From Candidatus Methylomirabilis lanthanidiphila (GTDB taxonomy: Bacteria; Methylomirabilota; Methylomirabilia; Methylomirabilales; Methylomirabilaceae), in contig CABIKM010000025.1 in NCBI GenBank assembly GCA_902196205.1, forward strand, positions 1-56,163: a DNA stretch of 56,163 nucleotides. The letters are read 5' to 3'. A program made the translations under genes and the position numbers. How positions within the stretch are numbered: the first letter of the stretch is position 1; each line of letters opens with the position of its first letter. Below, piece by piece: positions 19,080-27,341 of the stretch. The notes under the pieces were generated by a model. It saw nothing but the letters and a program-made list of their open reading frames with translations. It was not told the DNA's origin and did not search any database.

Positions 19080-20138
19080 TTAGGGGAAAAGCGGGGGGAG
19101 TTGCAACCCCGTCCGTTCGTCGAGACCCATTATGATATTCATGGCCTGGATCGCCTGTCCCGATGCGCCTTTGACGAGATTGTCGATGGCCGATACAATG
19201 ATGACCCTTCGCGTCCTGGCATCGACGGCGAGGCCGATATCGCAGTAGTTAGAACCGCGCACCTGCTTGGTCTCAGGCAACCGGCCCTCGGGCAGGATCC
19301 TCACAAACGGCTCGTTCTGATACCACTCCTGGTAGAGCGCGCGTAGTTGCGCCGCGTCCTTGGAGGTCACGAGCGTGGCGGTCATGGTGGCCAGGATACC
19401 TCGGACCGTTCCTACCAGGTGCGGCGTAAACGTCACCAGGATCTCTCGACCGATGCAGCGGCTCAGCTCCTGCTCAATCTCCGGCGTATGTCGGTGGCCT
19501 GCGACCTTGTACGCCTTACAATTACCATGGAGTTCGGCAAAATGCAGCGGAAGATCCGGCTTTCGCCCTGCGCCAGAGGCGCCGGAGATCGCATCAATCA
19601 CCAGGGAATCCGGATCAATGATCTCCCGTTTGATCAGGGGGAGCAGACCCAGCAGGACAGCCGTGGGGTAGCAGCCTGGCGCCGCCGCCAGTCGCGCAGC
19701 AGTAAGCTGCTGGCGATAGAGCTCCGGAAGGGCATAGACCGCTTCTTTCAGCAACTCCGGCGCCGCGTGGTCCACGCCATACCACTGGCGATACACAGCC
19801 GGATCGCGGAAACGAAAGTCAGCGCTCAGATCGATGATCTTTCGGTCCAAGGGCAACAACTCGGCTGCTGCAGTCATCGCAGTGTTGTGGGGGACGGCCA
19901 GAAAGATCAGATCGGCGCGCCTCGCGACCTCGCGCGCATCGAACTTGTTGCATGTCAGCGTGAGCAGACCGAAGAGACTCGGAAATACCTCTCCGATCAG
20001 CGCACCTGCATAACTCTCTGAGGTTAGCGCCGTAATCTCTACGGCTGGATGGTTGATGAGGAGACGAAGAAGCTCCACACCGGTATACCCGCTGGCTCCG
20101 ACTACCGCTACCCGGATCTTGCGTTCCGTTTCGCCCAT
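19080..20138 (-). CDS. argC: N-acetyl-gamma-glutamyl-phosphate reductase
   Basis: This NADPH-dependent enzyme carries out the third step of arginine synthesis. The 352-residue frame contains the Rossmann motif VVGASGYTGVELLRLL, the catalytic Cys in APGCYPTA, and a conserved HRHTPEIEQ segment. I prefer the ATG at 20138 (MGETERKIRVAVVGASG); an alternative start at 20162 would fall inside the flanking repeat and lacks a ribosome site. Length is typical for the 345-residue family. Confidence 0.94.
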   Translation of the reverse strand: MGETERKIRVAVVGASGYTGVELLRLLINHPAVEITALTSESYAGALIGEVFPSLFGLLTLTCNKFDAREVARRADLIFLAVPHNTAMTAAAELLPLDRKIIDLSADFRFRDPAVYRQWYGVDHAAPELLKEAVYALPELYRQQLTAARLAAAPGCYPTAVLLGLLPLIKREIIDPDSLVIDAISGASGAGRKPDLPLHFAELHGNCKAYKVAGHRHTPEIEQELSRCIGREILVTFTPHLVGTVRGILATMTATLVTSKDAAQLRALYQEWYQNEPFVRILPEGRLPETKQVRGSNYCDIGLAVDARTRRVIIVSAIDNLVKGASGQAIQAMNIIMGLDERTGLQLPPLFP

Positions 20139-20159
20139 CTGTCGTTTCACCGCAACAAC

Positions 20160-20275
20160 CATCAGCCGTCAGCGCTCAGCACATGCTGCCTGCTGCAAGC
20201 TGACGGCTGTATGCTAAAAAAAACGGCCAGCCATCAGCACACGCTGCCTGCTGAAAGCTGACCGCCGATCGCTTC
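20160..20275. repeat. Tandem pair of CATCAGC/GCTGAAAGCTGAC repeats
   Basis: Two related units lie side by side: CATCAGCCGTCAGCGCTCAG with CTGCAAGCTGACGGCTG, then CAGCCATCAGCACACGCTGC with CTGAAAGCTGACCGCCGATC, joined by a run of eight A residues. It fills the rpsI-argC gap. Confidence 0.75.
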
Positions 20276-20281
20276 TAAGAA

Positions 20282-20677
20282 TTAGCGCTTTGAGAATTGG
20301 AACCGTGCGCGGGCCCCCTTCTGACCGTATTTCCTTCGCTCTTTCACGCGAGGATCCCGTGTCAGGAACCCAGCCTTCCGAAGCGCCGGTCGTACGGCGG
20401 CGTCTACAACGAGGAGGGCGCGGGCGATACCGAGTCGAACAGCGCCGGCCTGCCCGGTCAATCCCCCGCCGGCTACATTCACACGGAGGTCGAACTTTCC
20501 TTCCACCCCCACCGCTTTCAGAGGCTGAACCGCCAAGGCTTGATGGGTCGAACGGCTGAAATACTCCTGCAAAGGCCGCCGGTTGACCATCAGCTTCCCG
20601 TCACCTGGCGACAACCACACCCTCGCTACAGACGACTTTCGCCGCCCAGTCCCGTACAACGCACCTTCCGCTGGCAT
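20282..20677 (-). CDS. rpsI: 30S ribosomal protein S9
   Basis: A 131-residue protein with the S9 pattern [14 protein letters not shown] near the N-terminus, [23 protein letters not shown] in the core and the basic tail [17 protein letters not shown] that reaches into the ribosomal P site. It follows rplM by nine bases in the conserved rplM-rpsI pair. Confidence 0.97.
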   Translation of the reverse strand: MPAEGALYGTGRRKSSVARVWLSPGDGKLMVNRRPLQEYFSRSTHQALAVQPLKAVGVEGKFDLRVNVAGGGLTGQAGAVRLGIARALLVVDAAVRPALRKAGFLTRDPRVKERRKYGQKGARARFQFSKR

Positions 20678-20686
20678 AGCTGAAAT

Positions 20687-21139
20687 TTATCCCTCCTTAG
20701 CGGTCGTTTTTACAAACGGTATCGGCTGCTGTGATGCATGCGGATGAGTGGGCCCGGCATAGACCTTGAGTTTGCGGAATAGCGCATCGCCCAACTTCGT
20801 TCTCGGCAACATCCCACGAACGGCAGCCTCCAGCACGCGCGTCGGATGACTTCTAAACATCTGTTCAGCGGTCGTGGTCTTCAACCCTCCAGGATAGCCG
20901 GAATGGCGATGGTAGAGCTTATCCTTCAGCTTATTACCCGTTAGGACCACTCGCTCGGCATTCACAATCACCACGAAGTCTCCGGTGTCCAGGTGCGGGC
21001 TGAAGATCGGCTTGTGCTTCCCGCGCAGGAGCACCGCGACCTCTGTGGCGAGCCTCCCAAGCACCTGTCCTGATGCGTCGATCAGGTGCCACCGCCTGTC
21101 GATTTCGTCAATTGCGCGATGAATCGTCTTGCTCATCAC
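20687..21139 (-). CDS. rplM: 50S ribosomal protein L13
   Basis: A 150-residue L13 with [41 protein letters not shown] and [11 protein letters not shown]. The probable start is GTG 21139, with AGGAGGG about eight bases upstream; ATG 21136 is the alternative. It is first in the rplM-rpsI operon, which may read on into argC-argJ. Confidence 0.97.
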   Translation of the reverse strand: MMSKTIHRAIDEIDRRWHLIDASGQVLGRLATEVAVLLRGKHKPIFSPHLDTGDFVVIVNAERVVLTGNKLKDKLYHRHSGYPGGLKTTTAEQMFRSHPTRVLEAAVRGMLPRTKLGDALFRKLKVYAGPTHPHASQQPIPFVKTTAKEG

Positions 21140-21181
21140 GTGATCTTCCCTCCTTCGTAACTACTGTCCCAGAACCGTTAG

Positions 21182-21210
21182 AGACTAAAGATAGGAGCAA
21201 CTTTTGTCAA
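21182..21210 (-). promoter_or_regulatory. Promoter of rplM-rpsI
   Basis: On the minus strand TTGACA (21210-21205), a 17-base spacer and TAGTCT (21187-21182) sit about 45 bases upstream of rplM. The -35 matches consensus and the spacing is ideal. Confidence 0.7.
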
Positions 21211-21274
21211 GGGAAAAATCACCCAATTAGTATTACGCTCGTTTTTCATGGAATTTCCCGGTCCGATAGTCTAC

Positions 21275-21280
21275 TATAAT
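21275..21280 (+). promoter_or_regulatory. Possible -10 element for tatA
   Basis: A perfect TATAAT lies about 40 bases before the tatA start on the plus strand. No good -35 hexamer is found 16-18 bases upstream, so this is a weak call. Confidence 0.35.
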
Positions 21281-21321
21281 TCGAAAACCGTGGCATTCAG
21301 AACGCTGGATTGGAGGGGATG

Positions 21322-21573
21322 ATGTTCGGCTTGGGTATGCCGGAACTGCTGATAATTTTACTGATCGCCCTCCTGATATTTGGCGCTGCGAAATTACCCC
21401 AGATCGGCAGCTCCCTTGGCGGGGCGATTCGCGAATTCAAAAAGTCGTTTGAATCGCCCGGAAAGGAAGTGCCGCCGGCGCCCCCCGACGAGCTCGTCTG
21501 CAGCCAGTGTCGCCGCCCCTTGCAGAAGGAGTGGTCGGCTTGCCCCCATTGCGGGACAAAGCGCGAGGCGTAA
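21322..21573 (+). CDS. tatA: TatA/TatE-like translocase subunit with C-terminal zinc ribbon
   Basis: An 83-residue protein. MFGLGMPELLIILLIALLIF is the short N-terminal membrane helix, followed by FGAAKLPQIG and the amphipathic helix GGAIREFKKSF, as in TatA pore subunits for folded protein export. Unusually, the C-terminal tail carries CSQC...CPHC, a zinc-ribbon-like pair of CxxC knuckles 15 residues apart. The start at ATG 21322 is chosen because GGAGG lies five bases upstream and TatA proteins start just before this helix. It is one of very few plus-strand genes here, divergent from rplM. Confidence 0.9.
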   Translation: MFGLGMPELLIILLIALLIFGAAKLPQIGSSLGGAIREFKKSFESPGKEVPPAPPDELVCSQCRRPLQKEWSACPHCGTKREA

Positions 21574-21579
21574 AAGATT

Positions 21580-21655
21580 AGGGTTTACGGTGTGGGGTGT
21601 GGCGTATACCCGGTTTTTTCTAAACCCCAAACCCGAAACCCCAAACCCTAGACGT
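21580..21655. repeat. GGGTTT/AAACCC palindromic intergenic repeat
   Basis: TTAGGGTTTACGGTGTGGGG on the left is mirrored by AACCCCAAACCCGAAACCCC and AAACCCTA on the right. It lies between the convergent tatA and coaX genes and could end transcripts from both, though without a clear T-tract. Confidence 0.65.
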
Positions 21656-21701
21656 TAAGAGCTGCGTTCAATACCTCGGGCCTCACACTACGCACCTCGC
21701 A

Positions 21702-22466
21702 TTAGAGATTGCGGTCGTAGAGGATCCGAAGGCCGGTCAGCGTGAGCAGCGAGTCCACGTGCTTGATGCTTGGTGACTCGGCGAGGATCAGGTGAGCAAG
21801 CCCTCCGGTACCGATGACGACAGGATCACCTCCCATTTCTTCGCGCATCCGCATGACGATCCCTTCAACCAGCCCAAGATAACCGAAGAACAGGCCGGAT
21901 TGCATGCTGGCCACCGTCGTTTTTCCCACCACAGTGTTCGGCTTGGCGATATCGATCCGGGGCAGCTTCGCGGTCCGTTCAAACAGGGCCTCAGCGGCGA
22001 TCCCGATACCGGGCGCAATGACACCCCCCAGATACTCCCCCTTGGCCGAGACCGCATCAAAGGTAGTGGCGGTGCCAAAATCCACCACGATCGCCGGGCC
22101 GCCGTACACCTCGAAGGCCGCCACCGCGTTAACGATCCGGTCGGCGCCCACCTCACGCGGGCTGTCGTATAAGATCGGCATGCCGATCTTAATCCCCTGG
22201 CCGACCACCAGGGGCTCGATCCGGAAGTAGCGATGGGCCATCTCTTCCAATGATGACTGGAGCGGTGGGACAACTGACGCGAGAATGATGGCGGAAATCT
22301 GACTCAACTCCAGCCCGGCGAGCTGTAGCAGATTGCTGATCAACATCCCGTACTCGTCGCCGGTCCCGTCCCGCCGGGTACTGAGTCGCCAATGTACCCG
22401 GAGCTCTTTGCCTTCGAATACCCCGACCGTTGTATTGGTATTACCCACGTCCAATGCGAGCAGCAT
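21702..22466 (-). CDS. coaX: Type III pantothenate kinase
   Basis: First step of coenzyme A synthesis. The 254-residue ASKHA-fold protein shows DVGNTNTTVGVF at the N-terminus (phosphate 1 motif), GADRIVNAVAAFE, and VVDFGTATTFDAVSA. GAAGGGGG precedes the ATG. birA lies immediately upstream (30-base gap), a common birA-coaX arrangement. Confidence 0.96.
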   Translation of the reverse strand: MLLALDVGNTNTTVGVFEGKELRVHWRLSTRRDGTGDEYGMLISNLLQLAGLELSQISAIILASVVPPLQSSLEEMAHRYFRIEPLVVGQGIKIGMPILYDSPREVGADRIVNAVAAFEVYGGPAIVVDFGTATTFDAVSAKGEYLGGVIAPGIGIAAEALFERTAKLPRIDIAKPNTVVGKTTVASMQSGLFFGYLGLVEGIVMRMREEMGGDPVVIGTGGLAHLILAESPSIKHVDSLLTLTGLRILYDRNL

Positions 22467-22496
22467 GTGCCCCCTTCGACCCCGCTCAGGACAGGT

Positions 22497-23309
22497 CTAC
22501 CCCGTCAGCGTGACATCACCGGCAACCAGGTGATGCAATGCGCCCGTCGCGTCGCGGATCACCAGTCGCCCGAGGTCGTCCATCTCGACCGCGAAACCCG
22601 ACACCTCTTCATCCCCGGATCGGGCCGTGACCATCCTGCCCACCGTCAGACAGCGACGCCGGACCTGCTCGAGAATAGGCTGAGGTCCATGGCTCAAGAA
22701 CCGCTCGTACCAGCCGTCGAGGCTCTCACAGAGTGACCGCGCCATCGCGGTTCGATCTATGGGTTGACCGGCCTCGACTCGGAGCGACGTCGCGATCTGG
22801 CGCAGCTCTCCCGCAAAGTCCGTCTCGGTCTGATTCACGTTAATGCCGATCCCAATGATGACATGAAGCAGGCGGGCGCCCTCGGCCGCCATCTCGCCCA
22901 GGATACCGCCCACCTTTCGGCCGTGCAGGATCAGGTCGTTGGGCCACTTGAGCGTCGTCGTGAGTCCCGTCGTCCGCTCAATCGCCTCGGCCCCTGCCAC
23001 CGCGCCCATAAGGGTGAGTATGGGGGCGCTCTGCGGCGGGATCGCCGGCCTCAGGATGACGGAGAGATACAGCCCCAGCCCTGTTGGCGATTCCCATCGA
23101 CGACCCAGCCGACCGCGCCCCCGCCGCTGCCGCTCCGCGATGACGATCGTCCCCTCCGCCTCGCCACGGCTGGCCAGCGCCGCCGCTTCGTCGTTCGTCG
23201 ACTCGACCTCCTGGAACAGGTGGATAGTGGTCCCGATCCGCCGTATGATCAAACCGGACCGGATCTCCGCCTCCCGTAATGGCGCTAAGATTTCCTGAGG
23301 ACCCGTCAT
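22497..23309 (-). CDS. birA: Biotin-[acetyl-CoA-carboxylase] ligase, no HTH domain
   Basis: It activates biotin to biotinyl-AMP and transfers it to carboxylase BCCP domains. The 270-residue protein has RQRRGRGRLGRRWESP (biotin/AMP loop), LKWPNDLILHGRKVGGIL and IGIGINVNQ, plus the C-terminal capping domain. The N-terminal repressor HTH of E. coli BirA is absent, so it is a ligase only. Confidence 0.94.
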   Translation of the reverse strand: MTGPQEILAPLREAEIRSGLIIRRIGTTIHLFQEVESTNDEAAALASRGEAEGTIVIAERQRRGRGRLGRRWESPTGLGLYLSVILRPAIPPQSAPILTLMGAVAGAEAIERTTGLTTTLKWPNDLILHGRKVGGILGEMAAEGARLLHVIIGIGINVNQTETDFAGELRQIATSLRVEAGQPIDRTAMARSLCESLDGWYERFLSHGPQPILEQVRRRCLTVGRMVTARSGDEEVSGFAVEMDDLGRLVIRDATGALHHLVAGDVTLTG

Positions 23310-23352
23310 AGCCGCCTAGAGTTCTGTTCCTGCCATTCGTGGCATATTTTGC

Positions 23353-23445
23353 GACGTCATTCCGGCCAAGCCCGCATCGCGGGCGCGAGCCGGAATCCAG
23401 GAAATCGCGTGGGTTCTGGATTCCTGCTTTCGCAGGAATGACGAT
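23353..23445. repeat. GTCATTCCGG...GGAATGACG dispersed repeat, copy 1
   Basis: CGTCATTCCGGCCAAGCCC and GGAATCCAGG pair with TTCTGGATTCCTGC and TTCGCAGGAATGACG. This is the widespread palindromic repeat type seen again at 34540-34608. It lies in the gap between birA and valS. Confidence 0.75.
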
Positions 23446-23503
23446 GCGCGGAACGTTGCCATCTTCGCCACACTTCTGTCTGAGGACGCTAGAGGTTCAG
23501 TTC

Positions 23504-26329
23504 CTATCGCAGGAGCTGTTCGATCCGTTCAAGATGCTGAAGCAGTTTGGCCCTGGTATCCATGAGCCGGGTCTGCCCCTCGCGTTCCTTGGTTACCACC
23601 TCTGCCGGCGCCTTCGAGACGAAATCGGCATTGCTCAGCTTTTTGTCCACCCGCGCCAGTTCCTGCTCCACCTTATCCAGCTCACGCCGCAGCTTCTGCT
23701 GTCTGGCCGTAAAAAGCGACAGGTCGTCCACCGGCAGGTGGACTTCAACGCTCCCCACCAGGCTCACCGCAGCCCGCGTAGGTCGATCCAGATGTTGGCC
23801 GGAGGCGACGTGCTCTGCGCGCGTGAGCGCGGCGAGATACGGCAGAACCGCGTCGATCGCCCGGTCGTCATGGTCCGAGGAGGTCCGAAGCACGAGCCGG
23901 ATCGACTTCGACGGAGCAATCTCGAGATCCGAGCGCAGGTCGCGGGCCGCCCGCGTCAGCTCCATCAAGAGGCCCATCGAGGCTTCGGCGTCGGCAGCCT
24001 CCCACGACGGGTCGGCTTTAGGCCAGTGCTCCAGCATCAGGCTGGTCCCCCCACGGTTCGGTAGTTGCGTCCAAATCTCCTCGGTAATAAACGGCATGAA
24101 CGGGTGCAGCAGGCGCAATGCGGTCTCCAGCCCAAGAAGCAGCAGAGCAACCCCGGTTTGCTGTTGCTCACGGCTCGACTCCGCCGAGGCCATGCGAGAT
24201 TTCACGATCTCCAGATACCAGTCGCAGTACTCGTGCCAGACGAACTGATAGAGCGCCGACGCCGCCTCATTGAACCGATACCCCTCCAGCGCCCCTGTCA
24301 CGGACCCGATGAGACCATGCAGGCGGCTCAGCAGCCACCGGTCCGCCAGATCGAGCGTAGGGGCGGTTGGCAAACCGCCCTTACCGACAACCACCGGGAC
24401 GGGGCCTTCGAGCAGCGGCAGGTATCGGGCGAGGAACTGATGGGCGTTCCACAGTTTGTTGCAGAAATGGCGATACCCCTCGATCCGCTCTTCCGAGAGC
24501 CGAATGTCGCGCCCCTGGGCTGCGAGCGCGGCCAGGGTGAAGCGGAACGCATCGGCGCCATGTTTGTCGATAATCTCGAGGGGATCGATGACGTTGCCTT
24601 TTGACTTCGACATCTTCTGCCCCTCAGCGTCGCGCACCAGGGCATGGATATAGACCTCTCTGAAGGGGACATCGTTCATAAACTTGAGTCCCATCATCAT
24701 CATCCTGGCCACCCAGAAAAAGATGATGTCGAAGCTGGTGACCAGCGTCGAGGTGGGATAAAAGCGGCGGAGCAACTCAGTCTGCTCCGGCCAGCCCATG
24801 GTCGAGAAAGGCCAGAGGGCCGAGGAGAACCAGGTATCGAGGACATCGGGGTCCCGAACCAACTCCTGCCCGCCACATCGAGGGCAGGCAGCAGGGGGCG
24901 ATAAGGCGACGATCGGCGTGGCATCGCGGAGAATTCTGTGAGCCTCCTCGCCATCCAGCGTGGTCCTGGACGTTGCGGCACCTGCCGCTTCAAGCAGGAG
25001 GTTGTCTACATCGCACTGCCGGCAGTACCAGGCCGGAACCTGGTGTCCCCACCACAATTGCCGCGAGATGCACCAGTCCTTGATGTTCCGCATCCAGGCA
25101 AAGTAGGTGTTCTCCCAATGCTGGGGGACAAACCTGGTCCTGCCCTCTTCCACCGCCCGAATAGCAGGATCGGCCAGCGGCCCTATCCTGACGAACCACT
25201 GAGGCGAGAGGAACGGCTCTACCACCGTTCTGCAGCGGTAGCACTTTCCAACCGCATGTAGGTGGTCTTCGACCTTGATGAGCAAGCCTCGCTCCTGCAA
25301 CCGGCGCACTACGATTTCGCGAGCCTTCTCCGTCCCCAGTTCCCTGATCTCGCCATATAACGCAGGCTCAATCTGAGCGTCGGCTATCGCACTCGCGATC
25401 CTGCCTGCTTCGTCGAAGAGCGCGATTCGAGGCAGGCCGTGCCGCTCGCCGGCCTCAAAGTCGTTGAAGTCGTGCGCAGGGGTGATCTTCACCGCCCCGG
25501 TGCCGAACTCCCGATCCACGAGAATCGGGTCGCCCACCACCGGTATGGTTCGCCCGGTGAGCGGCAGCCTCACCTGACGGCCGATCAAGTAATTGTAGCG
25601 CGGGTCGTCAGGATGAACCGCCACGGCGGTATCGCCCAACATCGTTTCGGGTCGCGTGGTGGCCACGATGAGGGTTGTCGCAGGATCATCCACAAGCGGA
25701 TAGGCAATATGATAGAGGAGACCTTTTGCGTCTTCGTGCTCAACCTCGATATCCGACAGCGCCGTCCGGCAGCGAGGGCACCAGTTGATCAGCCGCTCTC
25801 CGCGATAGATCAACCCCTCGTGGAACAGGCGGACAAACACCTCGCGGACCGCCCGCTGGCGCGGTTCGTCCATGGTGAAACATTCCCGCTCCCAGTCGCA
25901 GGATGCCCCCAGCCGCTTGAGCTGACGGACGATCGTCCCGCCCGACTCCTCCTTCCACTGCCAGACCCGCTCTACAAACCCTTCGCGACCAAGATCCTCC
26001 CGGCGGCGTCCCCCGTCGGCAAGCTGTCGCTCGACCACGTTCTGCGTCGCAATCCCGGCATGGTCGGTGCCGGGGAGCCAGAGGGCGTTATACCCCTGCA
26101 TCCGCCGCCATCGAATCAGGATGTCCTGAAGGGTGTTGTTCATGGCGTGGCCGATGTGCAGGAAACCGGTGATATTCGGCGGAGGGATCACAATGGCATA
26201 CGGCGGCTTCGGCAACGACTCATCGACGCGACTGGCGCCGGCCGCCTCCCAGACCTTTATCCAACGCTCTTCAATCCCGTGCGGATCGTATCCGGCTTTC
26301 TTCACGCGTGATATCTCGGGTTCTGTCAT
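23504..26329 (-). CDS. valS: Valyl-tRNA synthetase
   Basis: Class I synthetase charging tRNA-Val. The 941-residue protein contains the HIGH motif in PPNITGFLHIGHAMNN near residue 55, the CP1 editing domain (TTRPETMLGDTAVAVHP) near 230, the KMSKS motif in GQKMSKSKGN near 570, and the C-terminal coiled coil that begins around ARQQKLRRELDKVEQ. All parts are present at normal length. The start is placed at ATG 26329 with AAGGGG eight bases upstream; a GTG at 26338 is less likely. Confidence 0.97.
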   Translation of the reverse strand: MTEPEISRVKKAGYDPHGIEERWIKVWEAAGASRVDESLPKPPYAIVIPPPNITGFLHIGHAMNNTLQDILIRWRRMQGYNALWLPGTDHAGIATQNVVERQLADGGRRREDLGREGFVERVWQWKEESGGTIVRQLKRLGASCDWERECFTMDEPRQRAVREVFVRLFHEGLIYRGERLINWCPRCRTALSDIEVEHEDAKGLLYHIAYPLVDDPATTLIVATTRPETMLGDTAVAVHPDDPRYNYLIGRQVRLPLTGRTIPVVGDPILVDREFGTGAVKITPAHDFNDFEAGERHGLPRIALFDEAGRIASAIADAQIEPALYGEIRELGTEKAREIVVRRLQERGLLIKVEDHLHAVGKCYRCRTVVEPFLSPQWFVRIGPLADPAIRAVEEGRTRFVPQHWENTYFAWMRNIKDWCISRQLWWGHQVPAWYCRQCDVDNLLLEAAGAATSRTTLDGEEAHRILRDATPIVALSPPAACPRCGGQELVRDPDVLDTWFSSALWPFSTMGWPEQTELLRRFYPTSTLVTSFDIIFFWVARMMMMGLKFMNDVPFREVYIHALVRDAEGQKMSKSKGNVIDPLEIIDKHGADAFRFTLAALAAQGRDIRLSEERIEGYRHFCNKLWNAHQFLARYLPLLEGPVPVVVGKGGLPTAPTLDLADRWLLSRLHGLIGSVTGALEGYRFNEAASALYQFVWHEYCDWYLEIVKSRMASAESSREQQQTGVALLLLGLETALRLLHPFMPFITEEIWTQLPNRGGTSLMLEHWPKADPSWEAADAEASMGLLMELTRAARDLRSDLEIAPSKSIRLVLRTSSDHDDRAIDAVLPYLAALTRAEHVASGQHLDRPTRAAVSLVGSVEVHLPVDDLSLFTARQQKLRRELDKVEQELARVDKKLSNADFVSKAPAEVVTKEREGQTRLMDTRAKLLQHLERIEQLLR

Positions 26330-26521
26330 CAACTCCACCCCTTAACGGGAAGTAGTGTATGGTCGGGACTTCCGCATTCCAACCGTTCGTCCCGAGCCTA
26401 TCGAGGGAAACAGTTACCATACAATCATCGACTCGGATATTAACAAAAAGAGCGTGCAGCAGGCAAACGATCCGCTGGAACGCTACCCGATGGTCGAGGC
26501 GCAACCTCTTCTTCGCGATCG

Positions 26522-27334
26522 TCAGCGAGAGGCGGACTGATCGGTTCGGAGCAACATCCGCTTGCCCTGGTAGCTCACGAAGACTCCGTCGGGCGTAATG
26601 CTCTCGATCACGAGATTGGCGTCGATCCGCTGGCCTTCGACGTACTTTTGGTTGTTGATGAAGACCCGACGCTGTGCGGCGACCTCGGAATAGACGTGAA
26701 CCTGGAGGTGGAGATTCGCAAGGACCTCCTGAGGGCTCGGTGGTTCTTGAGACGCCGGCCGTGTTGCCGGGTCTCGCTCCAGGGGCTTCACGGAAGCCGA
26801 GTCTACTGCAGGAGCTGAAAACTTTTCCGGCGCGGTCTCAGGCGTCGGAGGCGAGGCGGACCTGGGGGCAGCCGCTCCGACGGATATCACATGCGCCGGC
26901 TTTGTCGCGGCCTGCGGGGACACGTCAGGATTGTGTTCCGGTCGCGGCAGGGATACGGGGGGCGCACTCCTCGTTGCAGAGGGTGGGGCGTGCGACGGGA
27001 CTACGGCAACCGCTGCCCTGTCCGACGCATCCGGTGTGACGACGGGCTCGACGGGACGTACCCGCGCGGCTTGCTTCGGCGCCGCCGGTACCGCGGATGT
27101 TACGGGCTCACGAGTCACGCTTACCGGCGCTTTGTCGGGAACGGAGAGCGACGGGCGCAGCAGCCACAGCCAGACGCCCACGTTCGCCACGACCACCGCA
27201 CCGGCGATCAACGGCCAGAGGCGCCGGCGCCGTGAAGGAGGCGCCGGCGTCCGGTGGACGGTTGCCGGCGTGGGAACGGCCGCTGAGCGTCGGTCCCGCT
27301 CGGCCTTTTTCAATGCGTCAAGGATAAAGGACAT
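26522..27334 (-). CDS. gspB: General secretion pathway protein B-like (GspB)
   Basis: The 270-residue protein begins MSFILDALKKAERDRR, the hallmark of GspB/ExeB. A single transmembrane segment lies near residues 39-60, followed by a long Pro/Ala-rich periplasmic stretch. The C-terminal T2SS-B domain has VHVYSEVAAQRRVFINNQKY. GspB works with GspA to place the type II secretin through the peptidoglycan. It follows gspA by seven bases, but no other gsp genes are in the window. Confidence 0.9.
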   Translation of the reverse strand: MSFILDALKKAERDRRSAAVPTPATVHRTPAPPSRRRRLWPLIAGAVVVANVGVWLWLLRPSLSVPDKAPVSVTREPVTSAVPAAPKQAARVRPVEPVVTPDASDRAAVAVVPSHAPPSATRSAPPVSLPRPEHNPDVSPQAATKPAHVISVGAAAPRSASPPTPETAPEKFSAPAVDSASVKPLERDPATRPASQEPPSPQEVLANLHLQVHVYSEVAAQRRVFINNQKYVEGQRIDANLVIESITPDGVFVSYQGKRMLLRTDQSASR

Positions 27335-27341
27335 GTGCGGC

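Noticed and set aside
26345-26521. Small frames between gspB and valS
   Set aside because: No ribosome sites or homology; the stretch includes a piece resembling another dispersed repeat (GTTCGTCCCGAGCCTATCGA).
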